In this document: piece by piece, positions 1 through 7,481 of the stretch | Layout of the letters: every line of letters begins with the position of its first letter | Position numbering within the stretch: position 1 is the first letter of the stretch | NCBI GenBank assembly: GCA_937974135.1 | Contig: CALJIH010000049.1 | Location: 1 to 15,497, forward strand | DNA: 15,497 nt | Direction of reading: 5' to 3' | Source: an uncultured Cocleimonas sp. | GTDB taxonomy: Bacteria > Pseudomonadota > Gammaproteobacteria > Thiotrichales > Thiotrichaceae | Translations under genes and position numbers: made by a program | The notes under the pieces: generated by a model | What the model was told of the DNA's origin: nothing | Database searches by the model: none | Seen by the model: the letters and a program-made list of their open reading frames with translations, nothing else

Positions 1-143
1 TGCTCTTGATCATACTAGACGTTAATTTGAAGAATAAACACATCAAGACAATAAAAATTAACAAACTTTAACAAAAAGAAACCTCCAAAAAGTGGGGGGG
101 TGTGTTTTAATATTCAGTAATTTCGGCAATTACTCAAATTCTC
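1..143. other. AT-rich leader upstream of the S49 peptidase gene
   Basis: No gene is supported here. An open stretch in frame 3 ends with TAA near 71 and could be the tail of an upstream gene, but its residues are low-complexity and I recognise nothing in them. The region holds an 8-bp inverted repeat (GTTAATTT at 21-28, AAATTAAC at 55-62) and copy 1 of the recurrent G-rich site at 88-108. No convincing Shine-Dalgarno sequence precedes the ATG at 144. Confidence 0.4.
88..108 (+). repeat. G-rich interspersed site, copy 1
   Basis: The site reads AAAAGT, seven G, TGTG, TTTT. It differs from the other copies in having G instead of C before the final T run. It ends 35 nt before the S49 peptidase start codon. 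It shares the two 5' flanking C residues and the following A run with copy 2, but otherwise the flanks are unrelated. Its function is unknown. Confidence 0.75.
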
Positions 144-1100
144 ATGTTAAATAACGAAAACCAACAAGCTATTGATGCCTTAAAAGAGGTGGCGATGGCG
201 GGTATCAAAGAGCAACGTAGTTCTCGACGTTGGAGTATCTTTTTTAAAATCCTCAGTTTACTCGTCTTGTTATTATTCATCGGTGCCATGGTTGGCGCAG
301 TCGCTGGGAAAAATAAGCGTCTTTCAGCTGCGTCTAGTTATACTGCGGTTGTAGATGTACAAGGTGTAATTATGCAAGGTGCTGAAGCCAGTGCAGATAA
401 TATAATTCCTGCATTGCAAGATGCCTTCAAAGACCCTAAAGCCAAGGGTGTGTTAATCCGTTGTAATAGCCCTGGTGGTAGCCCAGTACAATCGGCTTAT
501 GTATTTGATGAAATTAGACGTTTACGACTGCTATACCCAGAGAAGAAGGTTGTTGCAGTAGCCTCTGATGTGTGTGCGTCTGGTGGCTATTTTATTATTG
601 CTGCTGCCGAAGAAATTTATGCCGATAAATCCAGTATCGTTGGGTCAATAGGGGTTCGCATGCAAGGTTTTGGCGTGGTTGAATTAATGGAAAAGGTGGG
701 GGTCGAAAGCCGCGAATTAACGGCAGGTGAAAATAAGGCTATTTTAGACCCGTTTTCTCCTCGAAATTCTGAACATGAAGCGTTTATCAAGAAACAATTA
801 GACAATACGCACCAACACTTTATTCGTGCAGTAAAAGCGGGTAGGGGCGATCGTTTAGGCACTGATCCCGATATATTTAGTGGTTTATTTTGGACCGGTG
901 AAGATGCCAAGGGTTTAGGGTTAATCGATGGTTATGGTAGTCCGGCAAGTGTAGCCAGAGATGTCATCAAAGCAGAAACGATGATTAACTTTAGTCCTGT
1001 AGAAGATATTTTTGAGCGCTTAGGTAAACGCCTTGGAGCATCAATGACAGGTCTTCTATTGAATATGAATCAAGCGCCGAAACCTGTGTTACACCAGTAG
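144..1100 (+). CDS. sppA: S49 family signal peptide peptidase (SppA-like)
   Basis: A membrane-anchored serine protease of the S49 (ClpP-fold) family, which in related bacteria degrades leftover signal peptides in the inner membrane. An N-terminal cytoplasmic stretch with basic residues (RSSRRW, 25-30) precedes one transmembrane helix at about 31-55. The protease domain follows, with the oxyanion-type segment NSPGGS (108-113), the nucleophile Ser146 in ASGGY, and the predicted general base Lys198 in GENKA. The 52-residue distance between Ser and Lys agrees with the Ser147/Lys199 dyad known for Bacillus subtilis SppA. The length of 318 residues fits the short, single-domain SppA class rather than the 67-kDa tandem E. 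coli form. The start at 144 is the ATG that gives the usual N-terminal region, although no clear ribosome binding site precedes it. The stop lies 4 nt from the stop of the convergent OsmC gene. Confidence 0.88.
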   Translation: MLNNENQQAIDALKEVAMAGIKEQRSSRRWSIFFKILSLLVLLLFIGAMVGAVAGKNKRLSAASSYTAVVDVQGVIMQGAEASADNIIPALQDAFKDPKAKGVLIRCNSPGGSPVQSAYVFDEIRRLRLLYPEKKVVAVASDVCASGGYFIIAAAEEIYADKSSIVGSIGVRMQGFGVVELMEKVGVESRELTAGENKAILDPFSPRNSEHEAFIKKQLDNTHQHFIRAVKAGRGDRLGTDPDIFSGLFWTGEDAKGLGLIDGYGSPASVARDVIKAETMINFSPVEDIFERLGKRLGASMTGLLLNMNQAPKPVLHQ

Positions 1101-1104
1101 TTCA

Positions 1105-1506
1105 CTATTCGAAACTACTCATAATATCGACATTTTCGCGTAAAGTATTATGCACCGGACATCGATCTGCAATTTCCAGCATACGTTGGTGTTGCTCTTC
1201 GGTGAAGTCACCTTCTAGATGAATTTTACGAATGATCCTAGAGCTTGATCCATCAATTTCATTGGGTGGAATATAGTTTAAACGCACGGTGACAACGTCT
1301 AGTTTTATATTTTTACGTTCTGCATACATCTTTAATGTAATTGAAGTACAACTCCCTAAGGCTGACAACAATAAGTCAAATGGGGCAGGACCTTTGTTAT
1401 CACCTTTATCTTGCTCTGGTTGATCAGCGTAAAGCGTATGACCACCACTGCTTATTTTTTGCGTGTAGCGATTGGCGGTATTTTCAACAAATATTTCCGT
1501 TGACAT
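1105..1506 (-). CDS. OsmC family protein
   Basis: A small cytosolic protein of the OsmC/Ohr superfamily, whose characterised members are thiol-dependent organic hydroperoxide reductases. The two expected cysteines are present: Cys53 in LGSCTSITLKMYA and Cys116 in DRCPVHNTL. The spacing and flanking residues are typical of the general OsmC/YhfA-type branch; I cannot separate the subtypes by eye. Length is 133 residues, normal for the family. The start is well supported by a strong AGGAGG (complement of 1511-1516) 4 nt before the ATG. The gene converges on the S49 peptidase gene with only 4 nt between stop codons, so any transcription stop must lie inside the coding ends. A weak 6-bp stem, GTAGTT/AACTAC (1097-1118), spans that junction. 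Confidence 0.88.
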   Translation of the reverse strand: MSTEIFVENTANRYTQKISSGGHTLYADQPEQDKGDNKGPAPFDLLLSALGSCTSITLKMYAERKNIKLDVVTVRLNYIPPNEIDGSSSRIIRKIHLEGDFTEEQHQRMLEIADRCPVHNTLRENVDIMSSFE

Positions 1507-1600
1507 AAAACCTCCTAATATTGGTATTAATTTCCCACCTTAAACGATTAAAACTAAAAGTCTAACTAAATATTTTTATTATTAACGTTTAAAAGCGCCA

Positions 1601-1621
1601 AAAAGTGGGGGGGTGTCTTTT
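1601..1621 (+). repeat. G-rich interspersed site, copy 2
   Basis: The site reads AAAAGT, seven G, TGTC, TTTT. It sits between divergent genes: 94 nt upstream of the OsmC start and 118 nt upstream of the helicase start. A 7-bp inverted repeat, TTAAACG (1540-1546) with CGTTTAA (1586-1592), lies just 5' of it. Its orientation is the same as in the other four copies. Confidence 0.8.
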
Positions 1622-1686
1622 ATTCTAACAATTATAGGTATAACTGCGTTATTAGTTAAAATTCGGTTAGAATAAGCCCCTTTTTA

Positions 1687-1719
1687 TTGTAGTGCTGAAT
1701 TTTTTAGTTTTCGCTACAA
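1687..1719 (+). promoter_or_regulatory. Possible stem-loop in the helicase leader
   Basis: TTGTAGTG (1687-1694) can pair with CGCTACAA (1712-1719) as an 8-bp stem with one G-U pair and a 17-nt loop. It ends 20 nt before the helicase ATG. No good Shine-Dalgarno sequence is visible between it and the start. It could influence translation initiation or autoregulation by the helicase. This is inference from one hairpin in AT-rich DNA. Confidence 0.25.
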
Positions 1720-1739
1720 AATGGTATTGCTAAAAGCTC

Positions 1740-3212
1740 ATGAAGAAACCAAATTCTCCAAAACAAGCTGAAAGAACTGATTTTAAATCCTTTGGTTTTT
1801 CCCCTTCGATTTATTCTTCGATTGAAGAAGCTGGGTTCACTGAACCAACTGATGTGCAGTTGGAAAGCATTCCCCATATTATGAATAACAAGGATGTACT
1901 AGCACGTGCTGAAACGGGTTCAGGTAAAACAGCAGCGTTTGTATTACCCATATTAGAGCGCATTCTCCGACAAAAATTAGCCAAGCAAGCGCAGAATAAA
2001 CCTCTTGATAGATCCAATGTGGTGGGTACTTTAATTTTAGTACCTACACGTGAATTAGCGATTCAAATTCGAGAGGAATTTGAGCGTTTTGCAAAAAATA
2101 TCGAAAACAAAGTGAAGTGTTTGAGTGTTTTCGGTGGGGTAAAAATAAATCCACAAATGATTGCATTACGCGGCGGTGCAGATGTGTTGGTTGCAACTCC
2201 AGGTCGCTTATTGGATTTAGAGCGTAATAATGCCATTTTGCTATATCAAGTCAAAACCTTGGTGATCGATGAAGTAGATCGACTCATGAAAGGGGATTTC
2301 GAAGAAGAGATCGATCAAATCGTTGCAAAATTACCCAAAGGTCGCCAGAACCTAATGTTCTCCGCCACCTTTCCTGAAAGTATTCGAAAACTGGTGCGTC
2401 GTGTCATGAACGAGCCAGAAATTATCAATGTTGATGAAATCAATGATGATGTTAGAACAGATCAGCGTGTTTTTACTGTAAATCGAAACAAAAAAAATGA
2501 TCTGCTAGCCCATTTATTAAATACCTATGATTGGAAGCAAGTATTGGTTTTTTGTAGCGCAAAAAAGACCTGCGACAATCTTGTTAAAAAATTAGAAAAA
2601 CGCGGCGTAACAGCGGTTGCCATGCACGGTAATCAACACCAATATGCACGAGCGAATGCCTTACGAGATTTTAAAGCAGGCACCACTCGTGTACTCATAG
2701 CAACTGATGTTGCTGGACGCGGCATTGATATTGGGCATTTGCCTTGCGTAATAAATTACGAATTACCGCGATCTCCCAATGATTATACTCATCGTATTGG
2801 TAGAACAGGACGTGCAGGAGAGACGGGCACGGCAATTTCTTTAATCTCGCATCAAGAGTATCAACACTTTGGTGTTATCGAAAAACGTATCGGTTTGATT
2901 TTAGAACGCGAGCAAATTGAAGGCTTTGAAGCCGATGCGGTGGCACCTGAAATACCAGATGGCGTAAAGTCTAAAAAGAAGAAACCCAAAAAAGGCAAAC
3001 GACCAGCCTTAGTTAAAAAGAAAGAAAGTACCAAAAAAGCAGCTGCCAAAAAGAAACCAAAAGCTGAAAAGCTGAGTCTGGAAGAACGAAAACAAAAGTA
3101 TGGCAAAGGCAGTAAAGACAAACAAGAAAAAACCACACCTGAGAAGGTAAAATCCGAGAGTAGCCCTTACTACACACGTGTTTTACCTAAAAATAAGGGT
3201 GAAGACTCATGA
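1740..3212 (+). CDS. DEAD-box ATP-dependent RNA helicase with DEVD motif II
   Basis: An ATP-dependent RNA helicase of superfamily 2, likely acting in ribosome assembly or RNA turnover in the cytoplasm. All core motifs are visible: upstream Phe (FKSFGF, 15-20), Q motif (TDVQ, 37-40), motif I AETGSGKT (57-64), Ia PTRELA (102-107), Ib TPGRLLD (153-159), motif II DEVD (177-180) in place of DEAD, motif III SAT (208-210), motif IV VLVFCSA (268-274), motif V around ATDVAGRGID (321-330) and motif VI HRIGRTGRAG (351-360). After about residue 405 comes a lysine-rich tail of roughly 80 residues, a typical RNA-binding extension of bacterial DEAD-box proteins. The length of 490 residues fits RhlE/DeaD-like proteins with a short tail. 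The stop codon overlaps the next start (ATGA), so expression is probably coupled to the CvfB-like protein. No clear ribosome binding site precedes the start. Confidence 0.92.
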   Translation: MKKPNSPKQAERTDFKSFGFSPSIYSSIEEAGFTEPTDVQLESIPHIMNNKDVLARAETGSGKTAAFVLPILERILRQKLAKQAQNKPLDRSNVVGTLILVPTRELAIQIREEFERFAKNIENKVKCLSVFGGVKINPQMIALRGGADVLVATPGRLLDLERNNAILLYQVKTLVIDEVDRLMKGDFEEEIDQIVAKLPKGRQNLMFSATFPESIRKLVRRVMNEPEIINVDEINDDVRTDQRVFTVNRNKKNDLLAHLLNTYDWKQVLVFCSAKKTCDNLVKKLEKRGVTAVAMHGNQHQYARANALRDFKAGTTRVLIATDVAGRGIDIGHLPCVINYELPRSPNDYTHRIGRTGRAGETGTAISLISHQEYQHFGVIEKRIGLILEREQIEGFEADAVAPEIPDGVKSKKKKPKKGKRPALVKKKESTKKAAAKKKPKAEKLSLEERKQKYGKGSKDKQEKTTPEKVKSESSPYYTRVLPKNKGEDS

Positions 3213-4180
3213 GCGATAATCCTTATTATTCAGGCAAAGGTTTTAAGAACAGGAAGAGCACCAATCCAGATGCTAAACGCGATGATGTAATTGAGCTAGA
3301 AAATGAAATTATTGAGGATGATGAACAAAATTTACATCTTTTCAAACGCGTAAGAATCGGCCGGACCAATGTTCTACGTGTAGTAAAGCGCCTGCCCTTT
3401 GGCGCCTATTTATCTGCTAGCAATGCCAAAGAAGAAATTTTGTTACCCAAGCGCTATGAACCAGAAGGTTGCAAAGTTGATGATCTACTCAAAGTCTTTA
3501 TTTATTATGATTCTGAAGATCGCATTATCGCAACGACAGAAATCCCGCTTGCACAGGTAGATGAATGTGCTTACCTCAAAGTTGTGGACGTCAATAAAGT
3601 CGGTGCGTTTATGGATATGGGTTTGATGAAAGATCTTTTCGTTCCCTATGCCGAGCAAGAAACTCCTATGAAAAAAGGAGAATCTTACGTGGTGCGCACG
3701 TATCTTGATGAACACAGCGGTAGAATCATGGCCTCATCAAAGTTAGATAAATTCTTGCTGGAAGAATCGCATTCACACAGTGTGGGTCAAGCCGTTGATT
3801 TAATTATCTATGCCGAAACAGATTTAGGTTATAAAGCAGTTGTTGGTACAACTTATGTGGGTTTATTGTATAAAAATGAATTAGTACAGACTTTGAAAAT
3901 TGGTGATAAAAAGCGTGGCTTTATTAAAACTGTTCGGACTGATAAAAAGCTGGATTTAACCCTAAAACAAGCTTCGCAACACACTCGTAGTGCTTTAGCC
4001 AATCAAATTCTCGATTTTATCCAAGCACAAGGTGGTAGTTCGACATTGTCGGATAAAAGCTCGCCAGAAGAGATTTATAAACAGTTTCGAGTGAGCAAAA
4101 AAGAATACAAAAAAGCATTGGGCGCACTCTATAAAAGACGTTTAATTCTCATTGAAAAAGATCTAATTAAGCTTGTATAA
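3209..4180 (+). CDS. cvfB: CvfB-like S1 RNA-binding protein
   Basis: A cytoplasmic RNA-binding protein of the CvfB/YitL family, which carries S1-type OB folds and a C-terminal winged helix. After an acidic, probably unstructured N-terminus (1-45), the first S1-like fold lies at about 50-110. A second S1 fold is at about 118-180, including GAFMDMGLMKDLFVPYAEQ and the family phrase around GRIMASSKLDKFLL. A third lies at about 190-255, and the winged helix at 280-323 (SSPEEIYKQFRVSKKEYKKALG). Family length is about 280-300, so 323 reflects the N-terminal extension. The ATG overlaps the helicase stop by 4 nt, with an AAGGGTGAAG-type purine stretch inside the helicase end serving as ribosome binding site. 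In firmicutes, family members affect virulence gene expression; the role in proteobacteria is not established. Coupling to a DEAD-box helicase argues for a shared RNA-remodelling job. Confidence 0.85.
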   Translation: MSDNPYYSGKGFKNRKSTNPDAKRDDVIELENEIIEDDEQNLHLFKRVRIGRTNVLRVVKRLPFGAYLSASNAKEEILLPKRYEPEGCKVDDLLKVFIYYDSEDRIIATTEIPLAQVDECAYLKVVDVNKVGAFMDMGLMKDLFVPYAEQETPMKKGESYVVRTYLDEHSGRIMASSKLDKFLLEESHSHSVGQAVDLIIYAETDLGYKAVVGTTYVGLLYKNELVQTLKIGDKKRGFIKTVRTDKKLDLTLKQASQHTRSALANQILDFIQAQGGSSTLSDKSSPEEIYKQFRVSKKEYKKALGALYKRRLILIEKDLIKLV

Positions 4181-4183
4181 GCT

Positions 4184-4198
4184 AATATCTAAGATATT
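4184..4198. terminator. Weak AT-rich palindrome downstream of cvfB
   Basis: AATATCT and AGATATT form an inverted repeat around a single A, 3 nt after the CvfB stop. It has almost no GC and no immediate T run, so it would be a poor intrinsic terminator alone. It lies 12 nt 5' of G-rich site copy 3, matching the arrangement seen at copies 4 and 5. Confidence 0.25.
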
Positions 4199-4210
4199 GA
4201 AAAGTCGTTA

Positions 4211-4230
4211 AAAGTAGGGGGGTGTCTTTT
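4211..4230 (+). repeat. G-rich interspersed site, copy 3
   Basis: The site reads AAAAGTA, five G, TGTC, TTTT, followed by more T. It lies in the convergent gap between the CvfB stop (4180) and the HupE stop (4266), where no promoter is expected. It is one base shorter than the other copies through its G run. Confidence 0.8.
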
Positions 4231-4265
4231 TTATCCTTTTATTGAATAAATAAAATACTCACAGT

Positions 4266-5462
4266 TTACCCAATAATCCCTGTCCTCTCGAGTACCCAAT
4301 AAATTGCAATTAAGGCAATGATGATGGATGCAGGAATGGTAATGACTTTTCTATACCACGGCTTATTTCTAAACCACAAACCCACCAGTAAGAAACAGAT
4401 TGCGATTACTGTAATTTGACCAATTTCTACACCAATATTGAATGCCACAAGCCCAATAGCAAAACTTCCTTCGCTAAGTCCAAAGTCTCTTAAAACACTA
4501 GCAAAACCTAAGCCATGAAGGAGACCAAAGGCAAAAATCACTAAAGGACGCCATCTGGTGAGTTGATTGAAAAATATATTTTCAATACACACATAAACGA
4601 TGGAGGCGGCAATAAGTGCTTCTATCCATTTTAGGTTTTCATCAGTGAGAGGAATAAAGTCATAGATCCCAAGTGCTAGAGTAATGCTATGCGCTAGGGT
4701 AAATATCGTGACCTGGATGAGTAGAGGGCGCAGATGCGCACTCAGTAAAAACAGTCCAATAACAAATAAAATATGATCTAACCCTAAAGGAATAATATGT
4801 TCAAAACCTGAAACGATATAATTTTTAAAAATACTCCATTTGCTTTGTTCAACGATGCTAACAATGGGTACTTGCTCGCTTTTATCACCGTTCGTTAGAT
4901 ACGCATTAAATATATCTGGATTAGTTTCTGAACTGACACGTAAAACTGCATTGCCAAATTTCGCATCCCATTTCCAACTCATACTGTCGACATTTTCTGG
5001 AAGAAGTCCTGTTATATTGATATCCGAATCACGCGCTAGCTCAATATCACCGACCTCAGGAATGGTTACATCTAGAATTTGTAATGGCTCCCTATTGCCA
5101 TTAAATTCTAAGTGCATGTTTTCTAAAAATGTAGGGCTAAACTTTTCAAATTCAGCATTTAATTCTGTGGGAGTAAGTCCTCTTAAGCGGTCGTATTTCT
5201 TCGCGTTTTCTGATTCTGAGGTATCATCATGTGCAGTTCCGATTTCAGCGAGCAAGGCTTCGAGATTATGTTTAATATTTAATTGATAAAACCCATTTTT
5301 ATCAAAGGTAAAATCAACAATCGCAGGACGTATTTCATGCGCTTTGACACTGAAACTTATGAAAAAAGTAACTATCATCAAACTAATCAAACAATATAAA
5401 GTCAAAGGATTTGATGAATGCGTTGAGACTGATTGGTTAGTTTTATGTCGATGAACGTGCAT
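4266..5462 (-). CDS. hupE: HupE/UreJ family metal transporter with periplasmic N-terminal domain
   Basis: An inner-membrane protein of the HupE/UreJ_2 type. Characterised HupE/UreJ proteins import nickel or cobalt; the substrate here is inferred. Order: a His-containing cytosolic leader (MHVHRH, 1-6), a signal-peptide helix at about 19-38 ending VKA before His42, then a periplasmic domain at 42-210. Six predicted transmembrane helices follow at about 224-242, 247-268, 279-298, 305-325, 334-362 and 372-392. Family metal-site motifs are present: GFEHIIPLGLDH (219-230), FTLAHS (254-259), FGLLHGLGFA (312-321) and FNIGVEIGQ (341-349). The length of 398 is the long form; classical HupE is about 200 residues. 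The start at 5462 lacks a good ribosome binding site, and an internal Met29 would give a shorter signal peptide. The gene is divergent from the DUF4198-like gene with a gap of only 39 nt, so the two are probably co-regulated. Confidence 0.85.
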   Translation of the reverse strand: MHVHRHKTNQSVSTHSSNPLTLYCLISLMIVTFFISFSVKAHEIRPAIVDFTFDKNGFYQLNIKHNLEALLAEIGTAHDDTSESENAKKYDRLRGLTPTELNAEFEKFSPTFLENMHLEFNGNREPLQILDVTIPEVGDIELARDSDINITGLLPENVDSMSWKWDAKFGNAVLRVSSETNPDIFNAYLTNGDKSEQVPIVSIVEQSKWSIFKNYIVSGFEHIIPLGLDHILFVIGLFLLSAHLRPLLIQVTIFTLAHSITLALGIYDFIPLTDENLKWIEALIAASIVYVCIENIFFNQLTRWRPLVIFAFGLLHGLGFASVLRDFGLSEGSFAIGLVAFNIGVEIGQITVIAICFLLVGLWFRNKPWYRKVITIPASIIIALIAIYWVLERTGIIG

Positions 5463-5501
5463 TTTGAAACTTTGAAATGAATTAAGAGGTCGAATCTTAG
5501 C
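5463..5501. promoter_or_regulatory. Very short divergent gap between hupE and the DUF4198-like gene
   Basis: Only 39 nt separate the two start codons. At least one promoter must therefore lie inside the opposing gene, or both share one compact control site. The + strand carries AAGAGG at 5484-5489, the likely ribosome binding site for the GTG start at 5502. I recognise no Fur, Zur or NikR operator. Confidence 0.35.
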
Positions 5502-6359
5502 GTGTTTAAAATAAAAAACTATAAGAAATTTAACTTCTGTTGGGTAAATATTGGCTTAGCATTTTTTGTATTCATTTTATCCATAGATTCTAGAGCGCAT
5601 GAAATGTGGCTGGAGCCCATACATTATTCAATAAAACACGGTGAAGGACTTCTGATTAACGAAAAAGTTGGGCAAAATTTCAAAGGGAATAAATACGCCT
5701 ATTTAGACAGTAGTTTTAAATACATTAAAATCACCATAGGTGAAAATACTATTAATGTGAAATCTCGAATAGGCGATCTGCCTGCCATCCAAGAAAAGAC
5801 TAAGCAAGAGGGTTTACATGTCGTGACTGCTGAGACTACTCCTTCTGAAATTAGCTATGGCAATCCAGATAAATTTACTCAGTTTTTAAAGGAAGATGGT
5901 CTGCAATGGGTGCTTGAAGCGCATAAAAAACGAGGATTACCTGAAAGAGGGTTTAAAGAAATCTATCATAGAAATCCTAAAACTTTAATTAAAGTAGGTC
6001 ATGGCAAAGGCCAAGATAAAGCCCAAGGAATGCCATTTGAATGGGTAGTAAAAAATAATCCATACACCAGCAAAGGTACAATCCGAGCACAGTTATTTTG
6101 GCAGGGCAAACCAGCGCCGAATATGCACGTGAATGTATTTAACAAGCCAAAGCATAAATCGCCAGATTCAGAACTTATAAAAACAAGTTATAAAACCGAC
6201 GCTGAGGGTGTGGTTGAGATTTCTAGAGCTCAAGGAGGATTGTTTCTTATTAATTCTGTAAAAATGATCCAACCCAACGAGAAAACGGAGCGAAAAACTA
6301 AGGCTGTATGGGAGAGCTTCTGGGCTTCTTTGAGTTTCGAGATACTGCTTAATATTTGA
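5502..6359 (+). CDS. DUF4198-like periplasmic protein, probable metal-uptake accessory
   Basis: A secreted protein that looks like the DUF4198 family, often annotated as a periplasmic component of nickel or cobalt uptake. The signal peptide spans about 1-32 (hydrophobic core 13-28, ending SRA), so the mature protein should begin HEMWLEP at His33. The N-terminal beta domain runs to about 110. The 161-230 region contains the FEWVVKNNPYT segment and a beta-sandwich-like stretch (IRAQLFWQGKPAPNMHVNVF). The C-terminus has WESFWASLSFEI, resembling the usual DUF4198 ending. The length of 285 is in the family range. Translation begins at GTG (5502), supported by AAGAGG at 5484-5489. The next + gene is 150 nt away, so it may have its own promoter. 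Biochemical function is not established for this family. Assignment by motif, without a profile search. Confidence 0.75.
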   Translation: MFKIKNYKKFNFCWVNIGLAFFVFILSIDSRAHEMWLEPIHYSIKHGEGLLINEKVGQNFKGNKYAYLDSSFKYIKITIGENTINVKSRIGDLPAIQEKTKQEGLHVVTAETTPSEISYGNPDKFTQFLKEDGLQWVLEAHKKRGLPERGFKEIYHRNPKTLIKVGHGKGQDKAQGMPFEWVVKNNPYTSKGTIRAQLFWQGKPAPNMHVNVFNKPKHKSPDSELIKTSYKTDAEGVVEISRAQGGLFLINSVKMIQPNEKTERKTKAVWESFWASLSFEILLNI

Positions 6360-6509
6360 GCAATATACGCTTTATTTGATAAATTAATTGGTTTATTGTT
6401 AATCAATTATGAACTAAAACATAATAATTAAGAAATACCTCGGGATTAGGCTAACAATGAGATTGAGTATTTATTTTAATCCATTAAATTTGAAATTAAG
6501 GAAGAAGAT
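6360..6509 (+). promoter_or_regulatory. Probable promoter region of the histidine-rich lipoprotein gene
   Basis: This AT-rich gap carries a 6-bp inverted repeat, TAATTG (6385-6390) and CAATTA (6404-6409), which might be an operator. No consensus -35/-10 pair is obvious. AAGGA at 6498-6502 is the ribosome binding site, 7 nt before the ATG at 6510. Confidence 0.3.
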
Positions 6510-7322
6510 ATGAATATCAGATTTACACCTATGTTGGGCACTTTTTTGATCACAAGCATTATGGTCAGTGCTTGTTCACAAAGCCAAGTTCAAAATCAAC
6601 CAGCTGCAGCAGCTACAGCCCCTGAACCGACTGGGATTGCACATACTCATCCAGCTAATAAATGTACAAACTCAATTAGTCATAGCCATGGTAATGGCGG
6701 CAATGCACATAAACATAGGTATGATTGTTCACCCGCAAATAATACCTATAAACCAGAGCCTGCCGTAGCACATACACATCCAGCACAGAAATGTACGCGT
6801 TCGACATCACACTCACACCCTAAAGGTGGAAGCGAACACTCACATAGTTATAACTGCAACGCTAAACCAAGTTCTGCAGGTGCGCATACTCATCCTGCAA
6901 ATAGCATGACGAAAACTGTATCGCATTCTCATCCTAATGGTAAGCGCGCACATAAGCACCGTTATGGTGGCGCCAAAGCAAGAGCAACTGGTCAAGGGCA
7001 TAGGCATCCAGCAAATCGTATGACGCGTTCAGTCATGCATACTCATCCAAATGGCAAAAGACCACATAAGCATCGTTACGGTGGTGCTAAATCAAGAGTA
7101 TCTGGAGCTAATGCTCACAGACACCCAGCAAATAAATGCACACGGTCTGTTTCGCATGGTCATCCAAATGGTAAGCGTAAACACTCACATCGTTACAGTT
7201 GTAAAGGAAATGCCCATGCAAATGCCAATGGTCATTACCATCCGGCAAATAGTATGACTCGCTCTACTAGGCACAGTCATCCAAATGGAAAACGTAAGCA
7301 TACGCATCGTTATTCAAAGTGA
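6510..7322 (+). CDS. Histidine-rich repeat lipoprotein, six modules
   Basis: A predicted lipoprotein: hydrophobic signal (about 8-18) and lipobox VSAC with lipidated Cys22. The rest is almost wholly six copies of a 29-residue module starting at about residues 45, 88, 126, 164, 203 and 242. The modules are joined by linkers rich in Ala, Gly, Ser and Pro. Each module has three HxH pairs, with 11 residues from the first pair's last His to the second pair and 7 from the second to the third, invariant in all six. The core phrase is HPAN-x-[C/M]-T, then H-x-H-P-N-G, then H-x-H-R-Y. 37 of 270 residues are His. Modules 1, 2 and 5 hold a Cys pair 21 apart; modules 3, 4 and 6 have Met at the first position and no second Cys. 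A role in binding Ni, Co, Zn or Cu in the periplasm or outer membrane is inferred from composition and from the HupE/DUF4198 neighbours. The start has a good AAGGA, and an intrinsic terminator follows. Confidence 0.85.
   Translation: MNIRFTPMLGTFLITSIMVSACSQSQVQNQPAAAATAPEPTGIAHTHPANKCTNSISHSHGNGGNAHKHRYDCSPANNTYKPEPAVAHTHPAQKCTRSTSHSHPKGGSEHSHSYNCNAKPSSAGAHTHPANSMTKTVSHSHPNGKRAHKHRYGGAKARATGQGHRHPANRMTRSVMHTHPNGKRPHKHRYGGAKSRVSGANAHRHPANKCTRSVSHGHPNGKRKHSHRYSCKGNAHANANGHYHPANSMTRSTRHSHPNGKRKHTHRYSK
6642..7313 (+). repeat. Six tandem copies of a His-rich 29-residue coding module
   Basis: The modules code for residues 45-73, 88-116, 126-153, 164-191, 203-231 and 242-268 of the lipoprotein. 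Modules 3 to 6 are most alike (HPNGKR, HKHRYGG or HSHRY); 1 and 2 are more diverged. The pattern suggests recent duplication at the 3' end on an older two-module base. Confidence 0.85.
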
Positions 7323-7370
7323 GATAGTTCGCATGTCTTGAGATAGACATTGAATTTATAAATCTTAATT

Positions 7371-7411
7371 AGCCTCGACTGATTATTTTAAATCTTTCGG
7401 GGCTTTTTTTT
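7371..7411 (+). terminator. Rho-independent terminator of the six-module lipoprotein gene
   Basis: AGCCTCGA (7371-7378) pairs with TCGGGGCT (7397-7404) as an 8-bp stem with one G-U pair and an 18-nt loop. It is followed directly by a run of eight T. It lies 49 nt after the stop codon and separates this gene from the next lipoprotein gene, which therefore needs its own promoter. Confidence 0.75.
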
Positions 7412-7481
7412 AATAATTGATTAGAAACTAAGCTAAACTTATTGTAATAATCAGACAATTAACCATAAAAAATTATTACTA

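Noticed and set aside
691..710. AAAAGGTGGGGGTCG inside the S49 peptidase gene, similar to the G-rich site
   Set aside because: It lacks the TGTC-TTTT half, is explained by the coding sequence (EKVGVES) and has the wrong spacing after AAAAG.
4840..5286. 148-codon + strand frame opposite hupE
   Set aside because: It is antisense to the periplasmic domain of HupE, with no ribosome binding site or recognisable domain.
6568..7257. Alternative-frame open stretches inside the His-rich lipoprotein gene
   Set aside because: They arise from the repeated CAT/CAC-rich coding sequence read out of frame; the lipobox and modules fix the true frame.
6510..7322. DNA tandem repeat or CRISPR-like array
   Set aside because: The periodicity is a protein repeat of 29 residues with degenerate codons and variable linkers. 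There are no identical DNA repeats with unique spacers.
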